From Phormidium willei BDU 130791 (lineage in GTDB: Bacteria; Cyanobacteriota; Cyanobacteriia; Cyanobacteriales; Geitlerinemataceae): 54,185 nucleotides of DNA. Positions 45,976 to 54,185 of the stretch are shown piece by piece. Within the stretch, counting starts at the first letter, position 1. The number at the start of each line of letters is the position of its first letter. The notes beneath the pieces are model-generated. The model was given only the letters and a program-made list of their open reading frames with translations. It ran no database searches and was not told the origin of the DNA. The stretch covers positions 1-54,185 of the forward strand of contig LSZA01000015.1 in NCBI GenBank assembly GCA_001637315.1. The letters are read 5' to 3'. The translations under genes and the position numbers were made by a program.

Positions 45976-48900
45976 TCAGCGAGACTCAGGGGCCGCAGAC
46001 CGCGTCTGATGAATCGGAATTTCAATCCAAAAACTGGTCCCAACCCCCGGTTCCGAGGTACAGGTTAGACGGCCATGATGCTTATCGGTGATAATCTGAT
46101 AGCTAATGGACATCCCTAACCCGGTCCCTTTGCCGATGGGTTTGGTGGTAAAGAAGGGGTCAAAAATTTGTTTTTGGATGTGAGGGGGAATCCCCACGCC
46201 GTTATCGGCAATGACCACTTGCACGGATGTTTGGTCAATGACGGCGGTGGTAATGGTAATGCGACTGGGGGCGGCATCGAGTTCTGAAGGGCTGCGACGG
46301 GCATCTCGTTCTTCGAGGGCATCGACGGCGTTGGCCAGGATATTCATTAACACCTGATTGATTTGCCCGGCATAACATTCAACGAGGGGTAAGTTGCCAT
46401 AACGTCGCACAATCTCAATTCCTGCTGATTCGGGTTTCGCTTTGAGGCGGTTTTGCAAAATCATGAGAGTGCTTTCAATGCCGTCATGAAGATTTACGGC
46501 TTTGAACTCGGATTCATCGAGGCGGGAGAAGTTTCGCAGCGATCGCACGATATCACGAATCCGTTGCGCCCCCACCCGCATCGAGGTCAGCAAGCGGGGC
46601 AAGTCGTCGATGAGATACTCTAAATCCACCTCCTCAATCATCTCCTCTACCACCGCATCGGGTTCTGGATGCTGGTGTTGATAGGTGGCAATCAACCGCA
46701 GTAAGTCCTGGGTATACTCATCGGCATGGGTGAGATTGCCATAAATAAAGTTCACGGGATTATTAATTTCATGGGCGACCCCCGCTACTAACTGCCCCAG
46801 GGCCGACATCTTCTCGCTTTGGACTAACTGATTCTGGGTTCGTTGCAATTCATCGAGGGTCGATTGCAAATTCTCGGCCTGCTGCCGTAATTTGGCCTCA
46901 GACTGTTGCAAGGCCCGTTCGGCATCTTTGCGGTCGGTAATATCGGTATTAACGCCAATCCACTCCCGTAGATTGCCCTCCTCGTCCACAATCGGCACCG
47001 CCCGCACACTCATATCCCGATATTGGCCATCGGCCCGTCGCAGGCGATGTTCAATCTGATAGAGACTACGAGTTTGCACGGCATGAGACCAGACGGCGGT
47101 GGTTTCATTGCGATCGCTCGGATGGATACTATTAATCCAACCCCAATCTCGCAACTCCTCGAAACTCAGACCACTAAACTCACTCCAATCGGGCTGTTCA
47201 GAGGTAAATGCCCCTTTGGCGTTGGCATTCCAGACAATCTGAGTTGTCGCCTCAACTAAGGTCCGGAAGCGTTCTTCACTCTCCCGTAAGGTCAACTCTG
47301 CCATCTTGCGTTCGGTAATATCCATGGCAATGCCAAAGATACTGACCAAATTGCCCACTTCATCATACTGAGCCTCACATTTCTCTCGCACATAGCCCAA
47401 CTTGCCATTGGCCCGAATAATCCGTACATCAATGTCATAGGACTCTCCGGTATCAATACAGTGGCGAATCCCTTGACGAACCTGAGGGCGATCGTCAGGA
47501 TGGAAATAGGCAAACATCTCCTCCTGAATGAGCGGCTCTTGGCGTACGGGAATACCGATAATATTAAAAATCTCCTCGGAACAGGTGGTTTGTCCCGTGG
47601 CCACATCAATCTCCCAATTGCCAATATGAGCGATACGTTGGGCATCCTGAAGATTACGAGTCAGCCGCTGCAATTGGTCTTGGGCCTGCTGTCGTTGGGT
47701 AATATCTAACACCGTCGCCCCAAAGGCAATCACCTTTTGCTTGCGATCGCGGATGGGAAAGGCCGAAAATAGCCAATGTCGCTCCACTCCTGGCTGGACT
47801 GGCGTTTGCCCACTGAAGGTTTGATGCAGCAGCGGGTCCCCGGTTTCGAGCATCCTCTGCACTCGCGGATGCAGCGTCTGGGCTAAATCTGGCACAATCT
47901 CGGCTAAGGAACGGCCTAAATGATACTCAATGGGATATCCGGTCATCTTGGCCAGATTCTCATTCACTTGCAAATAGCGAAATTGACAGTCGAGAATCGC
48001 CATCCCCACCGGGGCTGTGTCAATAAAAGCATCTAGGAGCGATCGCTGTTGGGCTAACTCCGCCTCGGCCTGTTTGCGTTCTGTGGCATCGAGGGCTAAT
48101 CCCACTAAGCCTGTTACCTTGCCCTGACTGTCTTTCAGACGCACCTTAATGGTTTCGAGATGATGAATCTGACCATCGACAAAGGGGAAGTGTTCATCGG
48201 CAAAACAAGGCTCATCCTGAGCGAAGCTGATGCGATCGGACTCGACACAATTGCGAACGGCCTCTTCGCCAAACACCTCTTGATAATGACCGGCTTCATA
48301 CACTTGCTCGGGCATCACCCCCACGTCATCGCAGAAGGTGCGGTTAATAAAGTTCATATGCCCCGAAAGATCGGTGGTCCAAATCCAAATTGGGGCATTG
48401 TCCATGATGGCCCGCAAGGTGCGTTCTTGTTGGGCCAGTTGGGTTTTGGTGTGTTCTTGTTCCGTGATATCCTCACAGACGATCGCCACATGAGTCGGGC
48501 GATCGCCATCCCAAATTGCTAATTTCCGAGTTCGCATTAAACGATTACTATCGCCAACTTGCACCAACTCAAGGGGAATCTCGACCACGTCATGATGGGT
48601 CAGAACCTGCTCATCGACCTGACGAAAGGTATCGGCCTGATCTTTAGGAAACAACTCATAGTCATTTTTGCCTAATAACTCTTCAATCTCACGCCCTAAC
48701 AGTTGCGCCCCGGTACTATTAACGGCACAAAAGCGAAAGTCCTCAGCGGCTTTGACTAACACCGCCACCGGTAAAATTTCTAATAGGGAGGCGAAAAAGG
48801 CCGGGGTTTGATTGGGCGTTGCATGGACGGTCGGCGCGTCAATGGCAATGGCTAACCCCTGCCAACGGGTGGACCCATCAGCTTGGGGTTGAGGTCGGGC

Positions 48901-49278
48901 CAACAGGCGAATCACCTGGTCATCTAAGTCATGAGACTGGGGGAGCCTCACCCGTCCTTGCCAGGCTAAATCGGTGTTCGTGGCTTCTGAGGTCGCGATG
49001 GCCTGGTGCCAGCGAGGGCGATCCTGGGGATGGATGCGATCGACCCAACTCCCGAAATCCTCGGGTTCGACGTGCAACAACTCCCGACTCCCTCCAGAAA
49101 CATGATGCCAGGAGAGAGTCCCCTGGGGCGATCGATGTAATTCATAGAAGCAGGCGGGCAACGTTTCTTGGAGTTGCCGTAACCGGGCCTCGCGATCATC
49201 CAAGGCTTGCCGCAGCCGTTCCACTTCCTCCTGCAAGGCAGCATAGGCGTCGGGATCGGGAGACATAGCGAAAGTCAT
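45976..49278 (-). CDS. Multi-PAS sensor histidine kinase
   Basis: About 1100 aa, cytoplasmic (no membrane segment). An N-terminal coiled coil (YAALQEEVERLRQALDD) is followed by roughly six PAS/PAC domains; clear PAC tails are VTGLVGLALDATERKQAE, VIAFGATVLDITQRQQA, LVSIFGIAMDITERKMAE and LREWIGVNTDITDRKDAE. Then come a coiled coil, HisKA with LVAGVAHEINNPVNFIYGN (phospho-acceptor His at about 836), and a HATPase with IADNGVGIPPHIQKQIFDPF and GKGTGLGMSISYQII. The ATG at 49278 is preferred; one at 49266 is also possible and an earlier one at 49314 is less likely. No response regulator is adjacent, so the partner is unknown. Confidence 0.92.
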   Translation of the reverse strand: MTFAMSPDPDAYAALQEEVERLRQALDDREARLRQLQETLPACFYELHRSPQGTLSWHHVSGGSRELLHVEPEDFGSWVDRIHPQDRPRWHQAIATSEATNTDLAWQGRVRLPQSHDLDDQVIRLLARPQPQADGSTRWQGLAIAIDAPTVHATPNQTPAFFASLLEILPVAVLVKAAEDFRFCAVNSTGAQLLGREIEELLGKNDYELFPKDQADTFRQVDEQVLTHHDVVEIPLELVQVGDSNRLMRTRKLAIWDGDRPTHVAIVCEDITEQEHTKTQLAQQERTLRAIMDNAPIWIWTTDLSGHMNFINRTFCDDVGVMPEQVYEAGHYQEVFGEEAVRNCVESDRISFAQDEPCFADEHFPFVDGQIHHLETIKVRLKDSQGKVTGLVGLALDATERKQAEAELAQQRSLLDAFIDTAPVGMAILDCQFRYLQVNENLAKMTGYPIEYHLGRSLAEIVPDLAQTLHPRVQRMLETGDPLLHQTFSGQTPVQPGVERHWLFSAFPIRDRKQKVIAFGATVLDITQRQQAQDQLQRLTRNLQDAQRIAHIGNWEIDVATGQTTCSEEIFNIIGIPVRQEPLIQEEMFAYFHPDDRPQVRQGIRHCIDTGESYDIDVRIIRANGKLGYVREKCEAQYDEVGNLVSIFGIAMDITERKMAELTLRESEERFRTLVEATTQIVWNANAKGAFTSEQPDWSEFSGLSFEELRDWGWINSIHPSDRNETTAVWSHAVQTRSLYQIEHRLRRADGQYRDMSVRAVPIVDEEGNLREWIGVNTDITDRKDAERALQQSEAKLRQQAENLQSTLDELQRTQNQLVQSEKMSALGQLVAGVAHEINNPVNFIYGNLTHADEYTQDLLRLIATYQHQHPEPDAVVEEMIEEVDLEYLIDDLPRLLTSMRVGAQRIRDIVRSLRNFSRLDESEFKAVNLHDGIESTLMILQNRLKAKPESAGIEIVRRYGNLPLVECYAGQINQVLMNILANAVDALEERDARRSPSELDAAPSRITITTAVIDQTSVQVVIADNGVGIPPHIQKQIFDPFFTTKPIGKGTGLGMSISYQIITDKHHGRLTCTSEPGVGTSFWIEIPIHQTRSAAPESR

Positions 49279-49314
49279 GGTATAAGAACGCAAAAAGAAA
49301 GGCGATCGCCCCAT

Positions 49315-49683
49315 TCAAGGCAATCTCAACTTAAGTCATCTGTCATGACGTTAACGGACGCTCACCCTAACAGGTCACAGATGTTAGGGCCAGTCACCCC
49401 TCAACGAAGTAAGACTTCCTCTATTTTAAGGTATTGCTATTCTTCTTAACTTGCTTAACTCAATCCGCATAAACTGGATTGGCTGATTCTAGTTTCAATT
49501 TATAGACACAATAAATAGTACTTTATTATTGGCAATAACCATTATAAAACAAGTATATTACGCCTATTCAGCGCTTAATTTTAACTGTCTAAACTCAAGT
49601 TAATCAATCTAACCCAAACCCCAAACCGCCTGCAACTCTTCCAAAGAAGACTTACAGGCGGCTTAGAGGATATTATCCTGAAA
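49315..49683. other. Intergenic region between PAS kinase and tRNA-Pro
   Basis: 369 bp, AT-rich in the middle (49480-49600), no gene seen. It contains a long hairpin at 49626-49661. Confidence 0.5.
49626..49661 (-). terminator. Long hairpin downstream of tRNA-Pro
   Basis: On the minus strand CCGCCTGTAAGTCTTC - TTTG - GAAGAGTTGCAGGCGG pairs over 16 positions with one G-T pair and one mismatch, then TTTGGGG. It lies 22 bp past the tRNA 3' end, so it probably terminates or processes that transcript. Confidence 0.65.
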
Positions 49684-49757
49684 TCGGAGCGGCGGGATTT
49701 GAACCCACGACCCCCACTACCCCAAAGTGGTGCGCTACCAAGCTGCGCTACGCCCCG
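49684..49757 (-). tRNA. tRNA-Pro (GGG)
   Basis: 74-nt cloverleaf on the minus strand: acceptor CGGGGCG with CGCTCCG (G-T pairs allowed), D-arm GCGC-AGCTTGGTA-GCGC, anticodon stem CCACT/AGTGG with loop TTGGGGT (anticodon GGG), T-arm GTGGG-TTCAAAT-CCCGC. Discriminator A, no encoded CCA. Confidence 0.93.
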
Positions 49758-49800
49758 TTCGCAGATCTAATCATAACACATCTATTCTCTGACGCAAGCC

Positions 49801-50706
49801 ATGAGCGCAAAAAACTTTTCTCAACCCCAAGTCTCTCCCCCCTCAAATCCTGACCCTGAACCAGTTTTACGCCTGTCCCAAAGTCATCTCAATCGCCTGC
49901 AAGACTGCCCACGCTGGTTCCAAATCAGCCTCATTGAACATCGAGACGCGCCTCGGTCTGCGCGACAACAGCAACGACTCGCCGAAGGAAACCGCTTTCA
50001 CCAACTGATGCAACAACGGGAACTCGGCCTCCCCATCGAGTCAGTGTTACCCGAAGGCGATAAACTGCGAGGCTGGATCGAGGATTTTGACCGCTACGCC
50101 CCAACCTGCATCACCCCCAACCCCAATCGTGACTCCATTACCCTGCGAGATGCTGAACATGAACGCAGCCTCTTCTGGCAGAATATCCTCTGGCGGGTGC
50201 GTTACGACTTACTGCTGTTGTCACCGAACCGGGCGCAAATCCTGGACTGGAAAACCTATCCCCGTCCTCGTCAGCCAAAGTGGCTCAAACAAAACTGGCA
50301 AACTCGCCTCTATCCTTTTGTTTTAGCTGAAACCAGTTCCTATCCTCCTGAATCGATTTCCCTGATTTACTGGTTTGTCGAAGGGGCCGCCGCTGAATCA
50401 GACCGCCAATCCGGGCCAGACTCGGGCCAGTCGACTCAACCGACTCAATGTTGGCAATTTGACTATTCCTCCAAAGACCATGAAGTGACTCGGCGGGAGT
50501 TAAGCCAAATCGCCCAGCAATTTCAGCAGTATTGGGCCGCCTATCAACAGGGACAAGATTTTCCCCAGCGTCAGTCGGGTTCTGGCCCCTGTGATCTGCG
50601 ATCGTGTTTTTGTCATACGTTTTGTCATCAGTCAGACTCGCCTGGAACGTCAGCCGGCGATCGCCCCCTCACCACTCTGGCAGACATTCCCGAAGTTTCC
50701 CTATGA
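49801..50706 (+). CDS. PD-(D/E)xK nuclease (RecB/Cas4-like) family protein
   Basis: 301 aa. The N-terminus LRLSQSHLNRLQDCPRWFQI is the usual start of RecB/Cas4-type nucleases, GNRFHQLMQQRELG carries the conserved His, and AQILDWKTYPRPRQ is the D-x-K catalytic motif. The C-terminus has a Cys cluster CDLRSCFCHTFC. With the Cys in LQDCPRW this could hold an iron-sulfur cluster as in Cas4, AddB and Dna2. No CRISPR array or cas gene is present in the window, so a DNA repair role is more likely than adaptation. Confidence 0.85.
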   Translation: MSAKNFSQPQVSPPSNPDPEPVLRLSQSHLNRLQDCPRWFQISLIEHRDAPRSARQQQRLAEGNRFHQLMQQRELGLPIESVLPEGDKLRGWIEDFDRYAPTCITPNPNRDSITLRDAEHERSLFWQNILWRVRYDLLLLSPNRAQILDWKTYPRPRQPKWLKQNWQTRLYPFVLAETSSYPPESISLIYWFVEGAAAESDRQSGPDSGQSTQPTQCWQFDYSSKDHEVTRRELSQIAQQFQQYWAAYQQGQDFPQRQSGSGPCDLRSCFCHTFCHQSDSPGTSAGDRPLTTLADIPEVSL

Positions 50707-50785
50707 TAGAAAACGACAATTCGCGGTCAATTAGCGGTAAGGTATGGGGCATCCTATGGACTGTGACGAATTGCATTAACGATCG

Positions 50786-51103
50786 GTGAAATACTTTTTT
50801 CTATCAGAAGGCTGGACTGTTGCTCGCGTTTGGGGAACCCAAGGACTCTGGAACGTCAACGCTTGGCGACGGCCGCCTGACATTGAACGTCTCGACCTCT
50901 GTTTAGTCGAACGAGGTGAGCGACTCTGGCTTTATCGGGTTGAAGCCGCCGTTTTAATGGTTGAAGTCCGTCCTCAGACTCTCGATACCAAAGAGACGAG
51001 CATTTCTCATGTGATGCTCAAACGCCTCATGGACGCCGAACAAGTGATCGCCCGACTTTGCACATCATCAGTCACCTGTCAACTTGATTTACCCAAAACT
51101 TAA
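50786..51103 (+). CDS. Conserved cyanobacterial hypothetical protein
   Basis: 105 aa with a GTG start. Reads KYFFLSEGWTVARVWGTQG, WNVNAWRRPPDIERLDLCL and LWLYRVEAAVLMVEVRP. It appears beta-rich at the N-terminus, no membrane segment. I recall similar proteins upstream of photosynthesis genes in other cyanobacteria but no function. It lies 80 bp after the nuclease gene and 311 bp before psbB, same strand. Confidence 0.72.
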   Translation: MKYFFLSEGWTVARVWGTQGLWNVNAWRRPPDIERLDLCLVERGERLWLYRVEAAVLMVEVRPQTLDTKETSISHVMLKRLMDAEQVIARLCTSSVTCQLDLPKT

Positions 51104-51414
51104 TAATTCGTTACCCCAAAGAGCGATCGCCCTTCAATTATCATTGTCAAGACCCATTCATCCCCAACAATTCGTAAAATACCCTTGCGATCGCGTCTCA
51201 CAATCGATACACTTCTTTAATAATCTTTAATTGATGCAGCCCTAAAAACAACTGCACTAGCACCGAACCTGATCGCCTTGAAGGGAGTTACCACGGCTGT
51301 CTTTTACAACAGCCCAACCGTAACCCCAAACCCAGCGATCAGCCCGGTCAATTCGTAAGATAGACAAGCGTTGACCATCACTCATATCACGTCATATAAG
51401 GAGGAGCGTAGTCA
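51104..51414. other. psbB upstream region
   Basis: 311 bp without a gene; it holds the psbB promoter and a probable long 5' UTR. A hairpin GGCTGT - 8 nt - ACAGCC lies at 51295-51314. A strong AAGGAGGAG ribosome binding site (51401-51409) precedes the psbB ATG. Confidence 0.65.
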
Positions 51415-52950
51415 ATGGGACTACCCTGGTACCGTGTACACACAGTCGTCCTGAACGATCCGGGTCGGCTGATTGCCGTGCATTTAATGCACACTGCCCT
51501 CGTCGCCGGCTGGGCGGGTTCAATGACCCTATTTGAACTGGCCACCTACGACCCGAGCGATCCCGTCCTCAACCCCATGTGGCGGCAAGGAATGTTCGTC
51601 ATGCCCTTCATGGCACGCCTTGGCGTTACCGGGTCTTGGAGTGGTTGGAGCGTCACCGGAGAAACCGGAGTCGATCCCGGCTTCTGGTCCTTTGAAGGCG
51701 TCGCCCTCGCTCACATCGTTCTGTCAGGATTACTATTTCTCGCCGCCTGTTGGCACTGGGTCTTCTGGGACTTGGAACTCTTCAGAGATCCTCGCACCGG
51801 CGAACCCGCCCTCGACCTACCCAAAATGTTTGGGATTCACCTGTTCTTGTCGGGGCTTCTCTGCTTCGGGTTCGGCGCCTTCCACCTCACCGGTCTCTTT
51901 GGACCGGGGATGTGGGTGTCCGACCCCTACGGCTTAACCGGCAGCATTCAACCGGTGGCTCCAGCCTGGGGGCCAGAAGGCTTCAACCCCTTTAACGCCG
52001 GCGGCATTGTCTCCCACCACATTGCCGCTGGGATTGTCGGCATTATCGCCGGACTCTTCCACCTAACAGTTCGTCCCCCCGAACGGCTTTACCGCGCCCT
52101 ACGGATGGGGAACATCGAGACGGTTCTCAGCAGCAGTATTGCCGCTGTCTTCTTTGCCGCCTTCGTCGTTGCCGGAACCATGTGGTACGGCAGTGCGGCG
52201 ACTCCCATCGAACTGTTTGGTCCCACCCGCTATCAATGGGATCAGGGCTATTTCCAACAGGAAATCCAGCGTCGCGTTCAAACCAGCATGGCCAACGGCG
52301 CCAGCCCCTCGCAAGCGTGGGAGCAAATTCCCGAAAAACTGGCCTTCTACGACTATGTGGGGAACAACCCCTCTAAAGGTGGTTTGTTCCGCACCGGTCC
52401 GATGAACAAAGGCGACGGACTCGCCGAAGGCTGGCTCGGTCATCCGGTGTTCACCGATGCCGAAGGACGCGAACTCTTTGTGCGTCGTCTGCCCAACTTC
52501 TTTGAAACCTTCCCCGTTGTCCTCACTGACAAAGATGGAATTGTCCGGGCAGACATTCCCTTCCGTCGCGCTGAATCCAAATATAGCTTCGAGCAAGTGG
52601 GCGTCACCGCCAGCTTCTACGGCGGTCAACTCGACGGAACCACCGTCAGCGACCCCGCTCTCGTCAAACGCTATGCCCGTAAAGCGCAACTGGGCGAACC
52701 CTTCAAGTTCGATCGCGAAACCCTCGAATCCGACGGGGTCTTCCGCACCAGTCCTCGCGGTTGGTTCACCTACGGTCACGTCTGCTTTGCACTACTGTTC
52801 TTCTTCGGTCACATCTGGCACGGGTCTCGGACTCTGTTCCGCGACGTGTTTGCTGGGATTGACCCTGAACTCGATGAAGATCAAGTCGAATGGGGTGCTT
52901 TCCAGAAAGTGGGCGACAAAACCACTCGGGTCGAGAAAGAAATGGCTTAA
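51415..52950 (+). CDS. psbB: Photosystem II CP47 chlorophyll apoprotein
   Basis: 511-aa inner antenna protein of photosystem II in the thylakoid membrane. Starts [20 protein letters not shown] and has six membrane helices with the paired chlorophyll-binding His residues ([74 protein letters not shown]), the large lumenal loop between helices 5 and 6 (about 260-450) and the last helix [22 protein letters not shown]. Length is as expected. psbT follows 105 bp after the stop. Confidence 0.99.
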   Translation: MGLPWYRVHTVVLNDPGRLIAVHLMHTALVAGWAGSMTLFELATYDPSDPVLNPMWRQGMFVMPFMARLGVTGSWSGWSVTGETGVDPGFWSFEGVALAHIVLSGLLFLAACWHWVFWDLELFRDPRTGEPALDLPKMFGIHLFLSGLLCFGFGAFHLTGLFGPGMWVSDPYGLTGSIQPVAPAWGPEGFNPFNAGGIVSHHIAAGIVGIIAGLFHLTVRPPERLYRALRMGNIETVLSSSIAAVFFAAFVVAGTMWYGSAATPIELFGPTRYQWDQGYFQQEIQRRVQTSMANGASPSQAWEQIPEKLAFYDYVGNNPSKGGLFRTGPMNKGDGLAEGWLGHPVFTDAEGRELFVRRLPNFFETFPVVLTDKDGIVRADIPFRRAESKYSFEQVGVTASFYGGQLDGTTVSDPALVKRYARKAQLGEPFKFDRETLESDGVFRTSPRGWFTYGHVCFALLFFFGHIWHGSRTLFRDVFAGIDPELDEDQVEWGAFQKVGDKTTRVEKEMA

Positions 52951-53055
52951 TTCAGCGAGTCTGAGTTGTGCCTGACTCTTCGGGGAGCTGGCGATCGCCA
53001 GTTCCCCAACCCCTTTGATAAACTAGACCTGTCACACCTTGAGTTTTTAGAAATT

Positions 53056-53151
53056 ATGGAAAGCGTCATTTACATTCTGCTCCTCGCGGCAACCCTGGCT
53101 TTATTGTTCTTCGCCATTGCCTTCCGCGAAACCCCCAAAATCGGCAAATAA
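53056..53151 (+). CDS. psbT: Photosystem II protein T
   Basis: 31-aa single-helix subunit at the PSII dimer interface. The sequence begins MESVIYILLLAATLALLF and ends in FRETPKIGK, closely matching known PsbT. The ATG is well inside a longer frame whose upstream residues are not protein-like. It is downstream of psbB on the same strand, as in other cyanobacteria and chloroplasts. Confidence 0.98.
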   Translation: MESVIYILLLAATLALLFFAIAFRETPKIGK

Positions 53152-53191
53152 CCCCTCATTCTTCTGATATCAGCTCGATATCGGTCATCGA

Positions 53192-53221
53192 CTCCTGTCG
53201 TGAAAACCGCTACGACAGGAG
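53192..53221 (+). terminator. Perfect 10-bp hairpin after psbT
   Basis: CTCCTGTCGT - 10 nt - ACGACAGGAG, 41 bp after the psbT stop, no T-run. May stabilise the 3' end of the psbB-psbT mRNA rather than terminate it. Confidence 0.6.
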
Positions 53222-53235
53222 CGGCATCTTGCTAG

Positions 53236-53261
53236 GACGTACTACATTCGTGTAGTGCGTC
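53236..53261 (+). promoter_or_regulatory. UUCG-type hairpin upstream of nrdR
   Basis: GACGTACTACA - TTCG - TGTAGTGCGTC, 11-bp stem with one G-T pair and a TTCG tetraloop, followed by TGTTATCATTTC. It could be a second terminator, a processing signal or an operator of nrdR. Confidence 0.6.
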
Positions 53262-53317
53262 TGTTATCATTTCTGCTAATACCTGTCAATTGTTATGGGG
53301 TTTCTATCCCAATTGTT

Positions 53318-53854
53318 ATGCGTTGTCCCTTCTGCGAGCATACAGAAAGCCGCGTTTTAGAATCTCGTTCCACTGAATCTGGGCAAAGCGTCCGTCGTCG
53401 GCGACAGTGTCTGCACTGTCAACGTCGCTTTACGACCTATGAACGCATCGAATTTGTGCCGATGATTGCCATCAAACGAGATGGAAAACGGGAGTCATTT
53501 GATCGATCCAAGCTGCTACGAGGCATCGTCCGGGCTTGCGAAAAAACGGCAATCGCCCCCGAACGCTTAGAGGCGATCGTCGATGACATTGAACTGCGGC
53601 TACACCAGCGAACCAAACGAGAAATTCACACCAGCGAAATCGGAGAAATCGTCCTCGACTCCCTCAAAGACCTCAGTGAAGTCGCCTACGTGCGCTTCGC
53701 TTCCGTCTATCAGCAATTTCAGGGCGTTCGTGACTTCGTCGAAGCCCTCGATCGCCTACGAGAAAATCGTCCCGACGATCCCCCCGAGGACCCCCGCGAC
53801 CAGCCTCAGGATCTCTCCCCTGAAACCGCCCCCAACTGCGCCATCTCTAAGTGA
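53318..53854 (+). CDS. nrdR: Transcriptional repressor NrdR
   Basis: 178 aa. Zn-ribbon at the N-terminus, [17 protein letters not shown] and [17 protein letters not shown], followed by an ATP-cone domain (about 48-140) with [16 protein letters not shown]-like sequence (here [13 protein letters not shown]) and [20 protein letters not shown]. NrdR senses ATP/dATP and represses ribonucleotide reductase genes. The ATG at 53318 begins the Zn ribbon and is chosen over an upstream in-frame start. The C-terminal 30 residues are Pro/Asp-rich and variable. Confidence 0.96.
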   Translation: MRCPFCEHTESRVLESRSTESGQSVRRRRQCLHCQRRFTTYERIEFVPMIAIKRDGKRESFDRSKLLRGIVRACEKTAIAPERLEAIVDDIELRLHQRTKREIHTSEIGEIVLDSLKDLSEVAYVRFASVYQQFQGVRDFVEALDRLRENRPDDPPEDPRDQPQDLSPETAPNCAISK

Positions 53855-54185
53855 GGTCCTCCTAAGGGCGATCGCCATCGGCGTCAGCCCCATCCCTTCC
53901 CCCTATCAGACCGGACATTATCCCAATTTTTAAGATTCCCAAAAAAAAGCCACCCACAAAGTCGTAGTAGTGGGATAGAATTTGCTATGCTATCTTAAAC
54001 ATCAAAAGAGGACTCCCGCTAGATCCGACAGGTTTAGCGGTGAGATGAATTTTGATCCACAAAAAACCGACCGCAGGGAGTTCAGCTTAATTAAAGTTAT
54101 GGTAAGCTGAACAAGCCAACGCACCCAAGTGTGCCTAGATTGGCCGGATTGGTGGTTCTCGCCAGATAAAATGTCTGACCAAAAA
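53855..54185 (+). promoter_or_regulatory. Structured leader of the next gene (continues beyond the window)
   Basis: 331 bp without a gene. A promoter-like TATGCT occurs near 53985. Downstream are two perfect hairpins: CCGCTA/TAGCGG (54016-54021 with 54035-54040) and GTTCAGCTT/AAGCTGAAC (54080-54088 with 54104-54112). A leader of at least 190 nt is implied. The downstream gene may be rpsA (ribosomal protein S1), which follows nrdR in some cyanobacteria; that is inference. Confidence 0.5.

Noticed and set aside
49801-50706. cas4 of a CRISPR system
   Set aside because: No repeats, cas1 or cas2 are present; the motif set also fits general RecB-family repair nucleases.
52099-52779. Long antisense frame within psbB
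   Set aside because: Shadow of psbB codon structure; no start signal or family pattern.

Overview
The window is a chromosomal segment of a cyanobacterium. It carries psbB and psbT (photosystem II), a complete kaiA-kaiB-kaiC clock cluster, a PedR-like regulator, a CSP41-type protein and many cyanobacteria-restricted DUF proteins (DUF3747, DUF3685). The HIP1 octamer GCGATCGC is very frequent. Moderate GC content, many short tandem repeats and several SLH and PAS proteins suggest a filamentous, Phormidium/Geitlerinema-like organism. That last placement is inference only.

Layout. 1-1.3 kb: LPS-transport genes lptA-lptB on the minus strand. 1.6-6.3 kb: three tandem paralogues of a secreted DUF3747 + Spy/CpxP-like protein, interrupted by a small NfeD-like gene and a P-loop kinase. 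6.5-11.1 kb: an NAD operon pncB-nadD-nrtR-nadE with an operator-like inverted repeat over its promoter. 11.1-12 kb: a DUF433/DUF5615 toxin-antitoxin pair. 12.1-15.8 kb: DUF58 and DUF309 genes separated by an inserted two-gene ATPase + TOPRIM-like module. The insert is bracketed by a 74-bp direct repeat, a truncated DUF309 copy and a decayed DUF58 copy. 15.9-17.8 kb: pedR-like gene, a small conserved gene and hisS. 17.9-23.7 kb: kaiCBA on the minus strand and a divergent CBS/histidine kinase/receiver hybrid on the plus strand. 23.7-28.2 kb: tRNA-Val, CSP41-like gene, dnaK and a phosphopantetheinyl transferase. 28.5-34.4 kb: small conserved protein, DUF3685 regulator, a large repeat membrane protein and a fused TIGR04282/TIGR04283-type glycosyltransferase. 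34.4-34.56 kb: a candidate structured small RNA. 34.9-37.4 kb: an AT-richer cassette of Ig-like protein, small membrane protein and a fused ABC transporter. 37.5-41.1 kb: EcfT and leuS. 41.2-43.5 kb: a type II restriction-modification system. 43.7-49.3 kb: a beta-helix/SLH protein and a multi-PAS histidine kinase. 49.7-54.2 kb: tRNA-Pro, a Cas4/RecB-like nuclease, a small conserved gene, psbB, psbT, nrdR and the start of a structured leader that runs out of the window.

Most genes are housekeeping or cyanobacterial core. The accessory parts that deserve attention are the ATPase/TOPRIM island with its recombination scar, the tandem DUF3747-Spy family, the NAD operon operator, the Ig-like/ABC cassette, and the unassigned RNA structures at 34.4, 53.2 and 54.0 kb. 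All functional names come from motif recognition by eye; no database search was run.
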